Assembly (NCBI GenBank): GCA_905214305.1
Contig: CAJMLK010000010.1
Coordinates: 4,606-68,605, forward strand
Length of the DNA stretch: 64,000 nucleotides
Reading direction: 5' to 3'
DNA from: an uncultured bacterium
Lineage (GTDB): Bacteria > Desulfobacterota > Desulfovibrionia > Desulfovibrionales > Desulfovibrionaceae
Shown in pieces: positions 24,585 through 33,523 of the stretch (positions within the stretch are counted from its first letter, which is position 1; every line of letters begins with the position of its first letter). A program made the translations under genes and the position numbers. The notes beneath the pieces were generated by a model. The model saw nothing but the letters and a program-made list of their open reading frames with translations. It was not told the DNA's origin and did not search any database.

Positions 24585-25970
24585 CTAACTTTTTTCGGTC
24601 TTCCTGCGCAGTATGACCACCCGCTTCAGGGGGCCGTCGCCCGTGCTGCGTGTCTGCACGTCAGTGGCGTCCTGAAGACAGACGTGCACAATGCGGCGGT
24701 GATAGGAAGACAGAGGCCGCGTCGAATACGAGCGACCGCTCTGGCGCACTTTGTCAGCCAGAGCCAGAGCCATTTCGCGCAGCCTCTCGTCCTGACGGCG
24801 ACGGTATTCACCGGCATCAAGCTGCACGCGCACTGCGGCGTTCATGCCACGCGACACAATGCGCGAAATCATATACTGGAGGGCGGCCAGCGTCTGGCCT
24901 TCACGACCGATAAGCAGGCCGGAGTCTTCTTCGCTTTCAATGCCCACCTGCACCCTGCCGCCGACCACAGCCACTTCAAGCTGCACGGCTTCGCCCACGA
25001 TGGGGCGCACCAGATTGCGCACGGTTTCGTGCACAAGGGCCATGAGCTGCTCCTGATCGAGCTGCTCAAGGGGGGTCACCGGCAGCCCTTCAGCTGCCTC
25101 TTCAAAATCGTCGTCCAGCATGTCCGCAGCTCCGGGGCGGGCCTGCCGTGCGGCGTCACGTGCGCCGTCTCTGACGGCACTGCGGCCTTCGCGGCCTTCA
25201 CGGCCTTCACGGGAATCACGGGCATCGTTCTTGCGCCCACGGCCTTCGCCGCGCCTGCCATTTTCGGCATGCCCGTTCTGACTGCGCCCGGATGCCCTGT
25301 CGGACCTTTCGCCGTTCTTGCCCGCACCTGCGGAGGTTTCAGCGTTCTTTTCAGTCTGGCATGCGCCGTTTTCGTCAGCGGACCTGACTGCGCCGTTTTG
25401 GCGCGCGCCTTTATCGTCATTGCGTGCGGCACTTTTTTCGTTGCCGCGTCCGCCGTTTTTATCATTCTTTTTGTCAGACTTGCGGCCGCCAGTGGCAGGA
25501 CGCTCTGCATCTCTGGGGCTTTCGCTGCGGGCTGCGGCGGGTTCTGCAGCGGCATCAGCCCCCGGCGCACCGTCATCCTGAGCGCCCTTGCGCCCGCGGG
25601 AACGGTCATGGCGCTTTTCCTGACGAGGGGCCGGAGAGCGGGAATCTTCGCGCTGACGCGGCGCCTTGCCCTTGCCTTCCGCGCCAGCCACAGGCTCGCC
25701 TGCGGCCTCGGCGGGGATATCGGCCGGGGCGTCGGCGGAGGGGCCAGCGGCCCCTCCCTTGCGTCCCAATATATTCTCAACAGCCTCGCGCAACTGCACC
25801 CGGCGGGCACGAACCTTGGCCTTGCGTGCCCCGACGATGCCGAAGATCCCGGACTTGGAATCCTGCACGATCTCGATTTCCAGTTTTTCCCGCGCCGTGT
25901 TGAAGTAGCCGCAGGCTTCCTCTATGGCGCTGTCCAGGTCTTTGCCCTGGAATTCCTTAAAGCCTTCCAT
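24585..25970 (-). CDS. jag: Jag/KhpB RNA-binding protein with long charged linker
   Basis: 461 residues, cytoplasmic RNA-binding protein. Jag_N domain first (MEGFKEFQGKDLDSAIEEA, SGIFGIVGARKAKV), then about 200 residues of Arg/Asp/Gly/Ala-rich disordered linker, then a KH domain (GLLIGREGQTLAALQYMISR) and an R3H domain (RPLSSYHRRIVHVCLQD). Family members are often near 200-250 residues, so the linker is exceptional. ATG 25970 has GAGG six bases before it. It is the last gene of rpmH-rnpA-yidD-yidC-jag, in which it accompanies the YidC insertase. Confidence 0.93.
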   Translation of the reverse strand: MEGFKEFQGKDLDSAIEEACGYFNTAREKLEIEIVQDSKSGIFGIVGARKAKVRARRVQLREAVENILGRKGGAAGPSADAPADIPAEAAGEPVAGAEGKGKAPRQREDSRSPAPRQEKRHDRSRGRKGAQDDGAPGADAAAEPAAARSESPRDAERPATGGRKSDKKNDKNGGRGNEKSAARNDDKGARQNGAVRSADENGACQTEKNAETSAGAGKNGERSDRASGRSQNGHAENGRRGEGRGRKNDARDSREGREGREGRSAVRDGARDAARQARPGAADMLDDDFEEAAEGLPVTPLEQLDQEQLMALVHETVRNLVRPIVGEAVQLEVAVVGGRVQVGIESEEDSGLLIGREGQTLAALQYMISRIVSRGMNAAVRVQLDAGEYRRRQDERLREMALALADKVRQSGRSYSTRPLSSYHRRIVHVCLQDATDVQTRSTGDGPLKRVVILRRKTEKS

Positions 25971-26012
25971 AATCGTCCTCATTCCAATAGGTATCGCAGG
26001 CCGTCGCTGCGG

Positions 26013-27659
26013 CTATTTCGCGGCGGCGTGGTTCTTGAACTTCCGGATCATCATCTGCTGCTGGGCAATGGAAAGCACGTTGTTGACCAGCCAGTACAGC
26101 ACCAGACCCGAGGGGAAGTTCAGGAAAAGGGCCGTAAAGATAAGGGGAAGGAACATCATGATCTTCTGCTGCGTGGGATCTGTGGCCGGGGGGCTCATCC
26201 GCTGCTGCAGGAACATGGTCAGGCCCATGATCACGGGCGTGATGTACAGGGGATCCTTGGTGGACAGGTCAGCCAGCCACAGGATGTCCGTACCGGGCAG
26301 ATAGGTGATGAAGGGCGCGTGACGCAGCTCGATGGACGTGAGCAGGGCCTGATACAGGCCAAAGAACACGGGCAACTGGATGATGATGGGTACACAGCCG
26401 CTGGCGGGATTGACGCCATAGGTCTTGTAGAGGGCCATGACCTCTTTGTTCATCTGTTCCTTGTTGTCCTTGAACTTCTCGCGGATTTCCATCATGTGCG
26501 GCTGGAGCTTCTTCATCTTTTCCATGGAAGCGTAGCTTTTTGCCGTCAGCGGCCAGAACGCGGCCTTGATGAGCACGGTCAGCAGAATGATCGCCAGACC
26601 CCAGTTGTGCACGTACTTGTGAAAGAACTCCAGCAGCCACAGAAGGCCCTTGGCGATGATGTGGAAAAAGCCCAGATCAACACTTTTGGCAAGCTGGGGC
26701 GAAACCGCCTGAAGCTCGGAACGCACCTTGGGACCGACCCAGTAGGAAACGGAAAGCTCCTTTTCCTGTCCGGGGCCGAGCAGGCTTTCCTGCTCTTCAA
26801 CGGCGGTGCGGTACACGTTCTGCTGCATAACGCCCTTGACGGTCACGTTGCTCGCATCGCCGGGCAGCACTGCCGAAAGAAAATACGTGCTCATGGCGCC
26901 AGCCCAGTAAATCTTGCCCACGGCCTGTACGCCGGTGCTTTCAAGCGTGCTGGCCGAGCTTTCTTCCTTGAGGCTGCCATCGTTGTCCCAGGCCACGCGC
27001 ATGGCGTCGTAACGGTCGCCCGCGGCATTGCTGGCATCAGCGGCCACAGTGTAGCTCACGCGCACGCTGCGGGCCTGCTGGCTCTGGTTTACCACACGGA
27101 TTTTTTCGCGGATAAGATAGTTGGTGGCGCTGAAGGTCATTTCGCGCACCACGCGCAGATTATCCACTTCGCCCACGAGGCGCAGGGTTCCCTGCTGGCC
27201 CTGCTCAAGCGCAAGCCCGTTCTCGTCGGTCTCCATAGACCACTGGCCCGTGCTCCACGAAGGCTGGCTGTTGATCACAAGCCCCAAAGGCGCTACCTGA
27301 GCGCTCTTGGGATCGACCATGTTGACCAGCGGCGAATCGGCCGCAAGGCCAACCTGATACTTTTTCAGCTTGAACGAACGCAGCGCGCCGCCGCCGCTGT
27401 AGACCACGGCTTCGTAAAGAGGAGTGTCGACAACAAGGTCGCGTCCGGCCGCAGGCGTGAAGACGGGCAGGCTGGCCTGTGCGGGCGCGGCCTGCGTTTG
27501 GGCCTGGGGCTGCGGCTGGGCCGCCTGCTGGTCCTGGCTTTGCTGCGCCACCGGGGCAGGCCGGGTGGCCCAGCCCATATACTCGGCCAGATAGCCCCAG
27601 CCGACAATGACAATAAGACAAAGAACAATGGCGATGAGAAGATTTTTACCGTCTTGCAT
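26013..27659 (-). CDS. yidC: Membrane protein insertase YidC
   Basis: 548 residues. N-terminal helix NLLIAIVLCLIVIVGWGYLA, then a Pro/Gln/Ala-rich spacer, the large periplasmic beta domain of Gram-negative YidC (about 60-350) and the conserved core of five helices beginning HNWGLAIILLTVLIKAAFWPLTAKSY, with the conserved Arg/Lys-rich cytoplasmic hairpin, NPASGCVPIIIQLPVFFGLY and the C-terminal LVNNVLSIAQQ. It inserts proteins into the inner membrane. I chose ATG 27659, which aligns with the usual MxxQRNLL start; a GTG at 27671 overlapping the yidD stop is also possible. Confidence 0.96.
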   Translation of the reverse strand: MQDGKNLLIAIVLCLIVIVGWGYLAEYMGWATRPAPVAQQSQDQQAAQPQPQAQTQAAPAQASLPVFTPAAGRDLVVDTPLYEAVVYSGGGALRSFKLKKYQVGLAADSPLVNMVDPKSAQVAPLGLVINSQPSWSTGQWSMETDENGLALEQGQQGTLRLVGEVDNLRVVREMTFSATNYLIREKIRVVNQSQQARSVRVSYTVAADASNAAGDRYDAMRVAWDNDGSLKEESSASTLESTGVQAVGKIYWAGAMSTYFLSAVLPGDASNVTVKGVMQQNVYRTAVEEQESLLGPGQEKELSVSYWVGPKVRSELQAVSPQLAKSVDLGFFHIIAKGLLWLLEFFHKYVHNWGLAIILLTVLIKAAFWPLTAKSYASMEKMKKLQPHMMEIREKFKDNKEQMNKEVMALYKTYGVNPASGCVPIIIQLPVFFGLYQALLTSIELRHAPFITYLPGTDILWLADLSTKDPLYITPVIMGLTMFLQQRMSPPATDPTQQKIMMFLPLIFTALFLNFPSGLVLYWLVNNVLSIAQQQMMIRKFKNHAAAK

Positions 27660-27667
27660 GAGGGCGC

Positions 27668-27931
27668 TCACTCCTGGGACAATGGCGGAACGTCACGGCG
27701 ATGCCGTGACGATGGAACAGGGTCATAACCCGAACCGCCCCAGGGGTGACAGCGGGCCAGACGCTTGAGCGCCAGCCAGCCGCCCCGCAACACGCCGTGG
27801 GTCATTACGGCCTCGGCGGCATAGGCGGAACAGGTGGGATAATAACGGCAGGCAGGAGGCAGCACCGGCGAAATGCAACGCTGATAGACGCGTATGGGAA
27901 AAACGCAGATCACACGCAACAGGTGGCTCAT
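27668..27931 (-). CDS. yidD: Membrane protein insertion efficiency factor YidD
   Basis: 87 residues. It shows the YidD core: YQRCISPVLPPACRYYPTCS, then YAAEAV and GWLALKRLARCHPWGGSGYDPVP. A short amphipathic N-terminal helix binds the inner membrane. It works near YidC to assist membrane protein insertion. It overlaps rnpA by four bases (ATGA) and its stop adjoins yidC, as in most bacteria. Confidence 0.95.
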   Translation of the reverse strand: MSHLLRVICVFPIRVYQRCISPVLPPACRYYPTCSAYAAEAVMTHGVLRGGWLALKRLARCHPWGGSGYDPVPSSRHRRDVPPLSQE

Positions 27932-28320
27932 GGCAAACCATCCAATGCCGAAGAGCCCGGCATCTGCCGGGCCACACGCCGTAACAGGGGCAAAAGCTCG
28001 GCAGCCACACGGGCATAGTCCAGTGCGGCTTCTCCAGCATGCTTTTTTGCTACGGTAACGATATCGGCCTCCACGGGCAGCTCCTCTCTGTGCAGACGGT
28101 AAAACTCCCGCAAGAGTCTCTTGACGCGATTGCGCACCACGGCCTTGCCCACCTTACGGGAAACGGCCATGCCAGTACGCGCGCGAAGACCGGGACAAGC
28201 CCGCGGCAACACGAAGACAAGGAAGTGCTCGGTGTGGTAGCGCCTGCCCCGCTCGTAACAGGCTGTAAACTCCACCCGGCGGCGGATGCGCAACTGCCGG
28301 GGCAGGAGGTACCGGCGCAT
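27928..28320 (-). CDS. rnpA: Ribonuclease P protein component
   Basis: 130 residues; the basic protein partner of RNase P RNA in 5' maturation of tRNA. The RNR-like region reads SRKVGKAVVRNRVKRLLREFYR, the family signature, and the N-terminus begins RRYLLPRQLRIRRRVEFTACY. GGAG five bases before ATG 28320 decides the start over an ATG at 28362. It lies directly downstream of rpmH. Confidence 0.96.
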   Translation of the reverse strand: MRRYLLPRQLRIRRRVEFTACYERGRRYHTEHFLVFVLPRACPGLRARTGMAVSRKVGKAVVRNRVKRLLREFYRLHREELPVEADIVTVAKKHAGEAALDYARVAAELLPLLRRVARQMPGSSALDGLP

Positions 28321-28337
28321 GAAAGCTCCGTAATGAC

Positions 28338-28360
28338 GAACGGGGGCAAGTCCCCCGTTC
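28338..28360 (-). promoter_or_regulatory. intercistronic hairpin between rpmH and rnpA
   Basis: Nine-base perfect stem GAACGGGGG/CCCCCGTTC with loop CAAGT. No T run, so likely mRNA processing or attenuation, giving more L34 than RnpA. Confidence 0.6.
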
Positions 28361-28362
28361 AA

Positions 28363-28497
28363 CTAGGCGCTCAGGCGCTTACGGCCTTTGGCACGACGAC
28401 GGCGCAACACCGCGCGGCCCCCGGGGGTTGCCATACGGGCGCGAAAGCCGTGAGTACGTGCCCTTCTGATTTTGCTCGGCTGATATGTTCTTTTCAT
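28363..28497 (-). CDS. rpmH: 50S ribosomal protein L34
   Basis: 44 residues, normal length, with the invariant start MKRTYQPSKIRRARTHGFR and end RRRRAKGRKRLSA. Structural protein of the large ribosomal subunit. AAGGAG seven bases before ATG 28497. It heads the rpmH-rnpA-yidD-yidC-jag unit. Confidence 0.99.
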   Translation of the reverse strand: MKRTYQPSKIRRARTHGFRARMATPGGRAVLRRRRAKGRKRLSA

Positions 28498-28636
28498 GGC
28501 TGACTCCTTAAAATTTCCGGTAGGGCCAAATGCCGGACCGGGGATTTTCGGCACGCAGGGCTTTAGCGGTTATGGGGCCGTCAGCCGCCGTAGCGGCAGG
28601 GACGGCACGGCCCTGGCGTTAAAATATGGAAGAAGC

Positions 28637-28665
28637 TACATACACGCCCACAGCCCCCCCGTCAA
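28637..28665 (-). promoter_or_regulatory. candidate rpmH promoter
   Basis: On the minus strand TTGACG (28660-28665), 17-bp spacer, TATGTA (28637-28642), about 140 bp before rpmH. The -35 is good, the -10 weak. Confidence 0.35.
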
Positions 28666-28952
28666 GCGCAGACTGGGCCAATCCTTTCAGGATCGCACCC
28701 GTAAGGGCCGCCGCTCCCGGCGTTTTTGCACCATAAGCACCGGAATAAATTTACCGCTACATTCCTTGGCGGCGCACAGCGAGCAAAAAGTCCGACAGGC
28801 CCAGATGCGCCCGGCGCAGGCAACAGATGCCGCGGACGAAATAGCCGCCGTGATGCCTGCGATGGTCAGGGCAAGACTCTGGCTGCCCGCCACACTGAGC
28901 CATCATAACGGCAAGACAATGACAACGGCAGCAGGCACGGCCCCTGACGGAC

Positions 28953-30134
28953 TCAGGGGAGAGGCGCGCGGACGGGAGCCTGCCCGGCGGAACCGTTGGA
29001 CGGCGGCAGCAGATCATCAGCGGAAAGCGAAGGAACCGCCGGGGGCGGCAGCAGGCCTTGAGAGCCAGCCCCTGTGGCATCACGCGCCGAACCGTTGCCG
29101 CTGTGGCCCAGTGCACCGGCAGCCGCGCCGGAACCGCTGAGCACCCCGGGCAGCGATGAAGGCTGGCCCGTCGACGCGCCACCTGCTGGAGCAGTCGCGC
29201 CCGGAACAGCATGGCCGGGAAATTCCCCTCTCGCCGCAGCATTATCCGTTTTTCCCGCTTCGGGCAGCGCGTTGCTGCCTCCCTGACGGGCATCAGCGGC
29301 AGAACCATTACGCGGCGCGGCATTGCCTGCCTGTGTGGCCGGAGAAACCGGCGCGCTGCCATGCCCAAAACCGGACGCAGAGCCGGGCGCAGAGCCGGGC
29401 GTAGAGCCGGGCGCAGAGCCGGGCGCAGAGCCGGAAGCAGCGCCGTTTGCCGCAGCGGGCGCACCGCCCGGCACACTGGAGGGCACAGCGCCGTTGGCAG
29501 ATTTTGCAGCGGTAGAACCGCCCGCCTGAACACCCCCTGCCTGACCGCCTCCCGAACGGGAACTGTTCATCGGGACACCGGCGGCTTTACCGCTGCCTGA
29601 ACCGGCCGGGGCTGCAAGCGCCGGACTCACAGAGGCGGGCCGCTGCCCGGAGATACGGGGCGCTGCCGTATCTGCCCTGGCCGCGCCGACGCCTTTGGCA
29701 GCGGATCGTGTGGCTCCCCGCATGGGCAGCAGCGGAGCGCCGGGATCAATAACCATGCTGTGCGGAGCCACCTTGCCAGCGGCGCGGCTTTTTCCGGCAG
29801 TCTTCCCATCAGCCGCCCCCTGTGGCGATGCCATCAATTCCGGCACGGCCGCGGGATCCGCAAAGCTTGCCCCGGCCATGCGCAACTGCCGGGGTTGCAT
29901 CAGCGTATTCCAGTACAGGCGCGCACCACCGTGCCGCACCCATGCTTCATTGAGATTGGCCCCGCCATCCGGCAGGGTTTGCGGCAAGGAAGAGGACACG
30001 TGGGCAGGTTCGGCAGCCCTTGCGGGCCAGACCGAAAGCACGAGGGCGGCGCACAGGCACAAAAAAGCCGTTCCCGCAGTTACGGCCCGCGAAGCACCAA
30101 ACGCCGCTGTTTTTTTGCATAGCGTCTTAAACAT
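28953..30134 (-). CDS. Secreted low-complexity Ala/Gly/Ser/Pro-rich protein
   Basis: 393 residues. An N-terminal signal peptide (basic start, hydrophobic AFLCLCAALVLSV, cleavage near ARAAEP). A short ordered region near residues 55-90 (NEAWVRHGGARLYWNTLMQP) may be the functional part; the rest is disordered, with GSAPGSAPGSTPGSAPGSAS coming from imperfect 12-bp tandem repeats (about 29376-29430). No recognised family. GAGGTGG supports the start. It could be a surface or periplasmic linker protein. The open frames on the opposite strand reflect the base composition only. Confidence 0.65.
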   Translation of the reverse strand: MFKTLCKKTAAFGASRAVTAGTAFLCLCAALVLSVWPARAAEPAHVSSSLPQTLPDGGANLNEAWVRHGGARLYWNTLMQPRQLRMAGASFADPAAVPELMASPQGAADGKTAGKSRAAGKVAPHSMVIDPGAPLLPMRGATRSAAKGVGAARADTAAPRISGQRPASVSPALAAPAGSGSGKAAGVPMNSSRSGGGQAGGVQAGGSTAAKSANGAVPSSVPGGAPAAANGAASGSAPGSAPGSTPGSAPGSASGFGHGSAPVSPATQAGNAAPRNGSAADARQGGSNALPEAGKTDNAAARGEFPGHAVPGATAPAGGASTGQPSSLPGVLSGSGAAAGALGHSGNGSARDATGAGSQGLLPPPAVPSLSADDLLPPSNGSAGQAPVRAPLP

Positions 30135-30614
30135 GATACCACCTCTGCTACGCTTATCGGCCCGCCCGCCATCACCTTTAGGTCACCCACCGTCCAGACG
30201 CGCACCGCCGCCATCACGCCCCTTCCCTCCGACCATACGAACCCCGGTGATTTCGCGCTGGACAGCACCTAAAAAGCACCGTAATAATTGTCAAATATCG
30301 CAGTCATAAGACCGGCGCGGCACGCTGTACAGGGAAATCCAGAGAGCGCGGCGCTCATGCCATGCCCGCATGGCCCCACCGTCCTTCAGCCCGTCCTGCC
30401 TGAAGGCTTTTTCGGAATGCCCGTGCCCCACGGCCCGGCCCGACGGGCTGCTTTTCCCTGTGCGGCAAATGGATGCTGAAAGAAAGCGCACACAGCGTGC
30501 CTGACAGTTCCGCAACGCTGTCAGTGGCTGATTATGGCGGTTCAACGTCTGCCTGCCTTGACAGGTCCCCGCCCCTTGGGCACATTTCTAAAAAATTCCC
30601 CATCAGGAGCCGAA
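30135..30614. other. 480-bp gap without gene
   Basis: Between the divergent low-complexity protein and kinase genes. It holds a 7-bp inverted repeat CTGACAG/CTGTCAG (30502-30525) and presumably both promoters; no conserved frame or RNA is visible. Confidence 0.5.
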
Positions 30615-31193
30615 ATGTCCGCGCCTTCACCCGCTGCCACTCCGCCTGCCATGGCTGGCCCCACCAGACCGTCCCCCTGTGTTATTCTTATCGGCATGGC
30701 CGGAGCAGGCAAGTCCACAGTGGGCGAGACGCTGGCCCAGACTCTGGGATGGGCGTTTATGGACAGCGACCATCTTATTGAAGCGGTCTACGCCGCCCGC
30801 CTGCAGGATGTGACTGATGCTCTGGGGAAATCTGCATTTCTTGATGTGGAATCAAGCATTGTCTGCGCCATAAAGGCCAATCGAACAGTTATCGCCACTG
30901 GCGGCAGCGTTGTGTACCGCGAGCAGACCATGCGTCATCTGGCCTCGCTGGGGCCGCTGGTATATCTCGATGTGCCCTTTACTTTGGTGGAAGAACGCAT
31001 TGCCCGGAATCCGCAACGGGGTCTTGCCATTGCACCGGGCCAGACCCTGCACGATATTTTTCTTGAACGGGAAGAACTGTACGCCCGCTACGCCAACCTG
31101 CGCTGCCCCGCCGTTGACAAGAACCCGCAACAGTGCGCGGACTGGATTGTGCAGCAGTTGCCCGAAGAAGTGACCCTTTCTGACGATTCGTAG
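30615..31193 (+). CDS. Shikimate-kinase-like small-molecule kinase
   Basis: 192 residues with the NMP-kinase-like fold of shikimate kinases: Walker A GMAGAGKST, MDSD with the substrate/Mg Asp, ATGGS and the lid-end EREELYARYA with its Arg. However, the position of the shikimate-binding Arg (family pattern GFRxxE) reads AFLDVE, and the GGG triplet is GGS. The lid has QRGLAI instead of KRPLL. Shikimate may therefore not be the substrate; homoserine or another hydroxy compound is possible. AGGAG five bases before ATG 30615 decides the start. It may have no operon partner; a repeat-rich gap follows. Confidence 0.8.
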   Translation: MSAPSPAATPPAMAGPTRPSPCVILIGMAGAGKSTVGETLAQTLGWAFMDSDHLIEAVYAARLQDVTDALGKSAFLDVESSIVCAIKANRTVIATGGSVVYREQTMRHLASLGPLVYLDVPFTLVEERIARNPQRGLAIAPGQTLHDIFLEREELYARYANLRCPAVDKNPQQCADWIVQQLPEEVTLSDDS

Positions 31194-31286
31194 CCCGGAC
31201 GCAGCAGGCCATAACCCGCGGCAAGCTGTCATGCCGGAGGATTTCGGGCATTGGCCTTGGGCAGCGCGCATGTTCGCCTCTCTGCC

Positions 31287-31373
31287 GCACAGATGATGCA
31301 CCCAGATGGCGCACGGATGGCGCACAGATGATGCGCACAGATGATGCGCACAGACAACGCACAGGCGACGCCC
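31287..31373. repeat. 13-mer tandem repeat
   Basis: About six imperfect units of GCGCACAGATGAT in the gap after the kinase gene, no coding function visible. Confidence 0.75.
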
Positions 31374-31485
31374 CGAAACATGCCGGGCAACACTGATGCA
31401 CGGCCCGCCTTGCACCGCCCAGCGCCCGCACATCCACCACACGGCCCCACACCCCTGCACCCAGTGCAACCCGCCCCACACTGCA

Positions 31486-31630
31486 AGAGCATTTTCGCAT
31501 TGAGAATGTCCATTCTCAATGCTTCCAGGACGCCCGCTTCGGCGCGTAACAGCAAGAACAGACTGTGCTCACGCCTCTGTGGCGTCTGCTCCCGCATCCG
31601 CCAGAGCAGTTTCAAAGTGAAATTGCTCTG
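31486..31630. repeat. TAGAGC-element, short form (copy 6)
   Basis: 145 bp from AGAGCA to GCTCTGG. Left hairpin GCATTGAGAATG/CATTCTCAATGC, right hairpin CCAGAGCAGTTTCA/TGAAATTGCTCTGG with AAG loop; the base changes in the left hairpin are compensated on both arms compared with the copy at 47620. Confidence 0.85.
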
Positions 31631-31666
31631 GCAACTTTGCTTTGATATATCACCGTGAAGCGCTGT

Positions 31667-31691
31667 AAAAAAAGCGGGGCCGAAGCCCCGC
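31667..31691 (-). terminator. intrinsic terminator of the lipoprotein gene
   Basis: GCGGGGC-TTCG-GCCCCGC followed on the minus strand by seven T. It lies about 195 bp after the lipoprotein stop, beyond an inserted repeat copy. Confidence 0.85.
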
Positions 31692-31736
31692 CAGAAAAAC
31701 ATCGCGTCGCGATTGCAAGCGCAAAAAACAGGCCGA

Positions 31737-31888
31737 CCAGAGCAGCTCAGCTTTGAAATGCTTCACATTTCAAAGCTGTCATCCCGCCGAAAAATGCTGT
31801 TATCGGCAGAATCCACGCCACGTTGCGGCGTACGGCACTCTTGTGCATTGCCAGAGCATGCAACCTTTTTCAAGGTTAACATGCTCTA
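31737..31888. repeat. TAGAGC-element variant (copy 7), fused to the lipoprotein stop codon
   Basis: 152 bp, from CCAGAGCA to TGCTCTA; the last three bases are the minus-strand TAG stop of the lipoprotein gene. Left hairpin CAGCTTTGAAATG/CATTTCAAAGCTG, right hairpin around AACCTTTTTCAAGGTT. Same subtype as 440-592. Confidence 0.85.
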
Positions 31889-32449
31889 ATACTGCCAGCT
31901 CTTGCCATCGTAACGGATAAGCTCGTTAATCCTGCGGGCCTTGACCTGCTGGCAGGCCGCGGAAAGGGCCGCCTGACGGCTGGCGCCACGGCATTCAAAA
32001 ACATTTTCCTTGTAGCGGACAAAGCCCACATACTGCCCGGAAGCTCCGGGGCGCAGCTCTGTGGCAACACTGCTTTCATCCACTTCAACATAGCTGGCGA
32101 CAAAATCCTTGCCGTCCTGCCGCACGTCCTTTTTGGACTTGGACGGCACAACGGTACGGCCAGCCTGGGCAACCAGCTTGCGGCCAACCATATCCAGTTC
32201 GGCGGCAATCTGGGCTTCTGTTTTGGCCCCCTTGGCAGCGGGCTGTTTCTTTTCGGCAGCTTTGGCGCCCTTTTTGTCGGCCTTGGCGGGAGCGGTTTTT
32301 TCCGGCGCGGGTGCAGGCTCGGCAGCCTGCTCGGGCTGGGCGGGCGTTACCACCGCTTCAGTGGACGAAGAGTCGCCGCCGAACCAGGCGCAACCACCTG
32401 TTGTCAATCCGAAGATCAGCAAAAAAGCCCAAAATATTTGCTTGCGCAT
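31886..32449 (-). CDS. Putative lipoprotein with Lys/Ala-rich linker
   Basis: 187 residues. Signal sequence with a Cys after TTGG (LTTGGC, an imperfect lipobox), then a Pro/Ala/Lys-rich linker (30-80) and a compact C-terminal domain with two Cys (FECRGASRQAALSAACQQ), which could form a disulfide. GAGG five bases before the start. It follows the VWA-OmpA gene in the same direction, 78 bp away with a terminator between. Function unknown; outer-membrane or periplasmic attachment is likely. Confidence 0.75.
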   Translation of the reverse strand: MRKQIFWAFLLIFGLTTGGCAWFGGDSSSTEAVVTPAQPEQAAEPAPAPEKTAPAKADKKGAKAAEKKQPAAKGAKTEAQIAAELDMVGRKLVAQAGRTVVPSKSKKDVRQDGKDFVASYVEVDESSVATELRPGASGQYVGFVRYKENVFECRGASRQAALSAACQQVKARRINELIRYDGKSWQY

Positions 32450-32464
32450 AGCACCTCACACATT

Positions 32465-32496
32465 AAAGCCGGGCGGCATAGGCCACCCGGCTTTTT
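32465..32496. terminator. bidirectional hairpin between VWA-OmpA and lipoprotein genes
   Basis: AAAGCCGGG(C)GG pairs with CC(A)CCCGGCTTT; A- and T-rich flanks on both sides. It should end most VWA-OmpA transcripts. Confidence 0.75.
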
Positions 32497-32527
32497 GCAT
32501 ATTATTCCACTGAAAACCGCCCTTCGA

Positions 32528-33523
32528 TTATTCGAAGGAGATTTCGGTGCGCCTGTTCATGGCGCGACCTTCAGCAGTTTCGTTGTTGTACTTGAAGGAC
32601 TTGCCGCGGCCGATGGCGGTCATGCGGCTGGCGGGGATGCCCTGCTTCACAAGGTAGTTCTTCACGCTGTTGGCGCGTTCCTGCGAAAGCTTCATGTTGT
32701 AGGCGTCAGAGCCGATCCAGTCGGTCCAGCCAGAGAGCACCACGCGCTTGTTGGGGTTGGCCTTGATCAGACCAGCGGCTTCGTTCAGGATGCCCATGGC
32801 CTTGCCGTCAAGGGCATAGGAGTTGAAGGCGAAGTGTACGCCGCGCAGCACGATCACGTCTTCGTCCTGGCAGAACACGGACAGCACGAAGCGCTCAAGA
32901 GCGGCGTCGCTGGTAGCCAGTTCTTCACCACGCACCACGATGGTGGCGGGGTTCAGGGCAGCAACCTGCTTGATGGTTTCTTCGCCGTTTTTGCTGTCGG
33001 CAAAGGAGATGATGTGGACAACCAGGTTACGCTGGCTGGCATACATCTGACGGGCCACTTCCACCAGGTCGGCGCCACGGTTGTTGTCACCGTCGGTCAC
33101 GAGGATGACAGCGGCGTCGCGCTTCATGCTGGAAAGGAAAGGCTCATACGCCTGCAGGCCGGTTCCCATGCTGGTCATGCGACCGAAGATCTGGAAGTCG
33201 GAGCGCAGCTTTTTGATGCCTGCGGCCATGGTGTTGCGATCCCAGGGGCCCTGGGCAACGATAACGCCGTTGGGCGAAATGGTGTGCAGACCACCATTGT
33301 AGTCCAGAGCGGGAATAGCGGCATTGATGCGCTGCAGCACATTTTTGGCAACGATGATCTTGTCCTGCTTAAGCTGGGCATTTTTCATCATCATGGAGCC
33401 GGAGTAGTCTACAACGAAGTCAAAGCTGTTGATTTTCTTGGTGCAGGCCGGTGCGGCCGCGGCGGCCACAGCATAGCTCAAAATAAGAGCAGCGGCCAGA
33501 ACAAGAAGACGAAACGATTTCAT
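32528..33523 (-). CDS. VWA-domain OmpA-family protein
   Basis: 331 residues. Signal peptide ending AAAAAPAC. Next a von Willebrand A domain: FVVDYSGSMMM is a DxSxS metal site, later ILVTDGDNNRG. The last third is an OmpA/MotB peptidoglycan-binding domain: HFAFNSYAL, VVLSGWTDWIGSDAYNMKLSQERA and RTEISFE. It probably binds the cell wall and ties a metal-dependent adhesion or assembly domain to it. GGGAGG supports ATG 33523; the long upstream frame lacks homology. It is divergent from the DapF-like gene. Confidence 0.9.
   Translation of the reverse strand: MKSFRLLVLAAALILSYAVAAAAAPACTKKINSFDFVVDYSGSMMMKNAQLKQDKIIVAKNVLQRINAAIPALDYNGGLHTISPNGVIVAQGPWDRNTMAAGIKKLRSDFQIFGRMTSMGTGLQAYEPFLSSMKRDAAVILVTDGDNNRGADLVEVARQMYASQRNLVVHIISFADSKNGEETIKQVAALNPATIVVRGEELATSDAALERFVLSVFCQDEDVIVLRGVHFAFNSYALDGKAMGILNEAAGLIKANPNKRVVLSGWTDWIGSDAYNMKLSQERANSVKNYLVKQGIPASRMTAIGRGKSFKYNNETAEGRAMNRRTEISFE

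Noticed and set aside
28500..28952. Replication origin near rpmH
   Set aside because: No cluster of DnaA boxes (TTATCCACA-like) in the gap and no dnaA or dnaN nearby.
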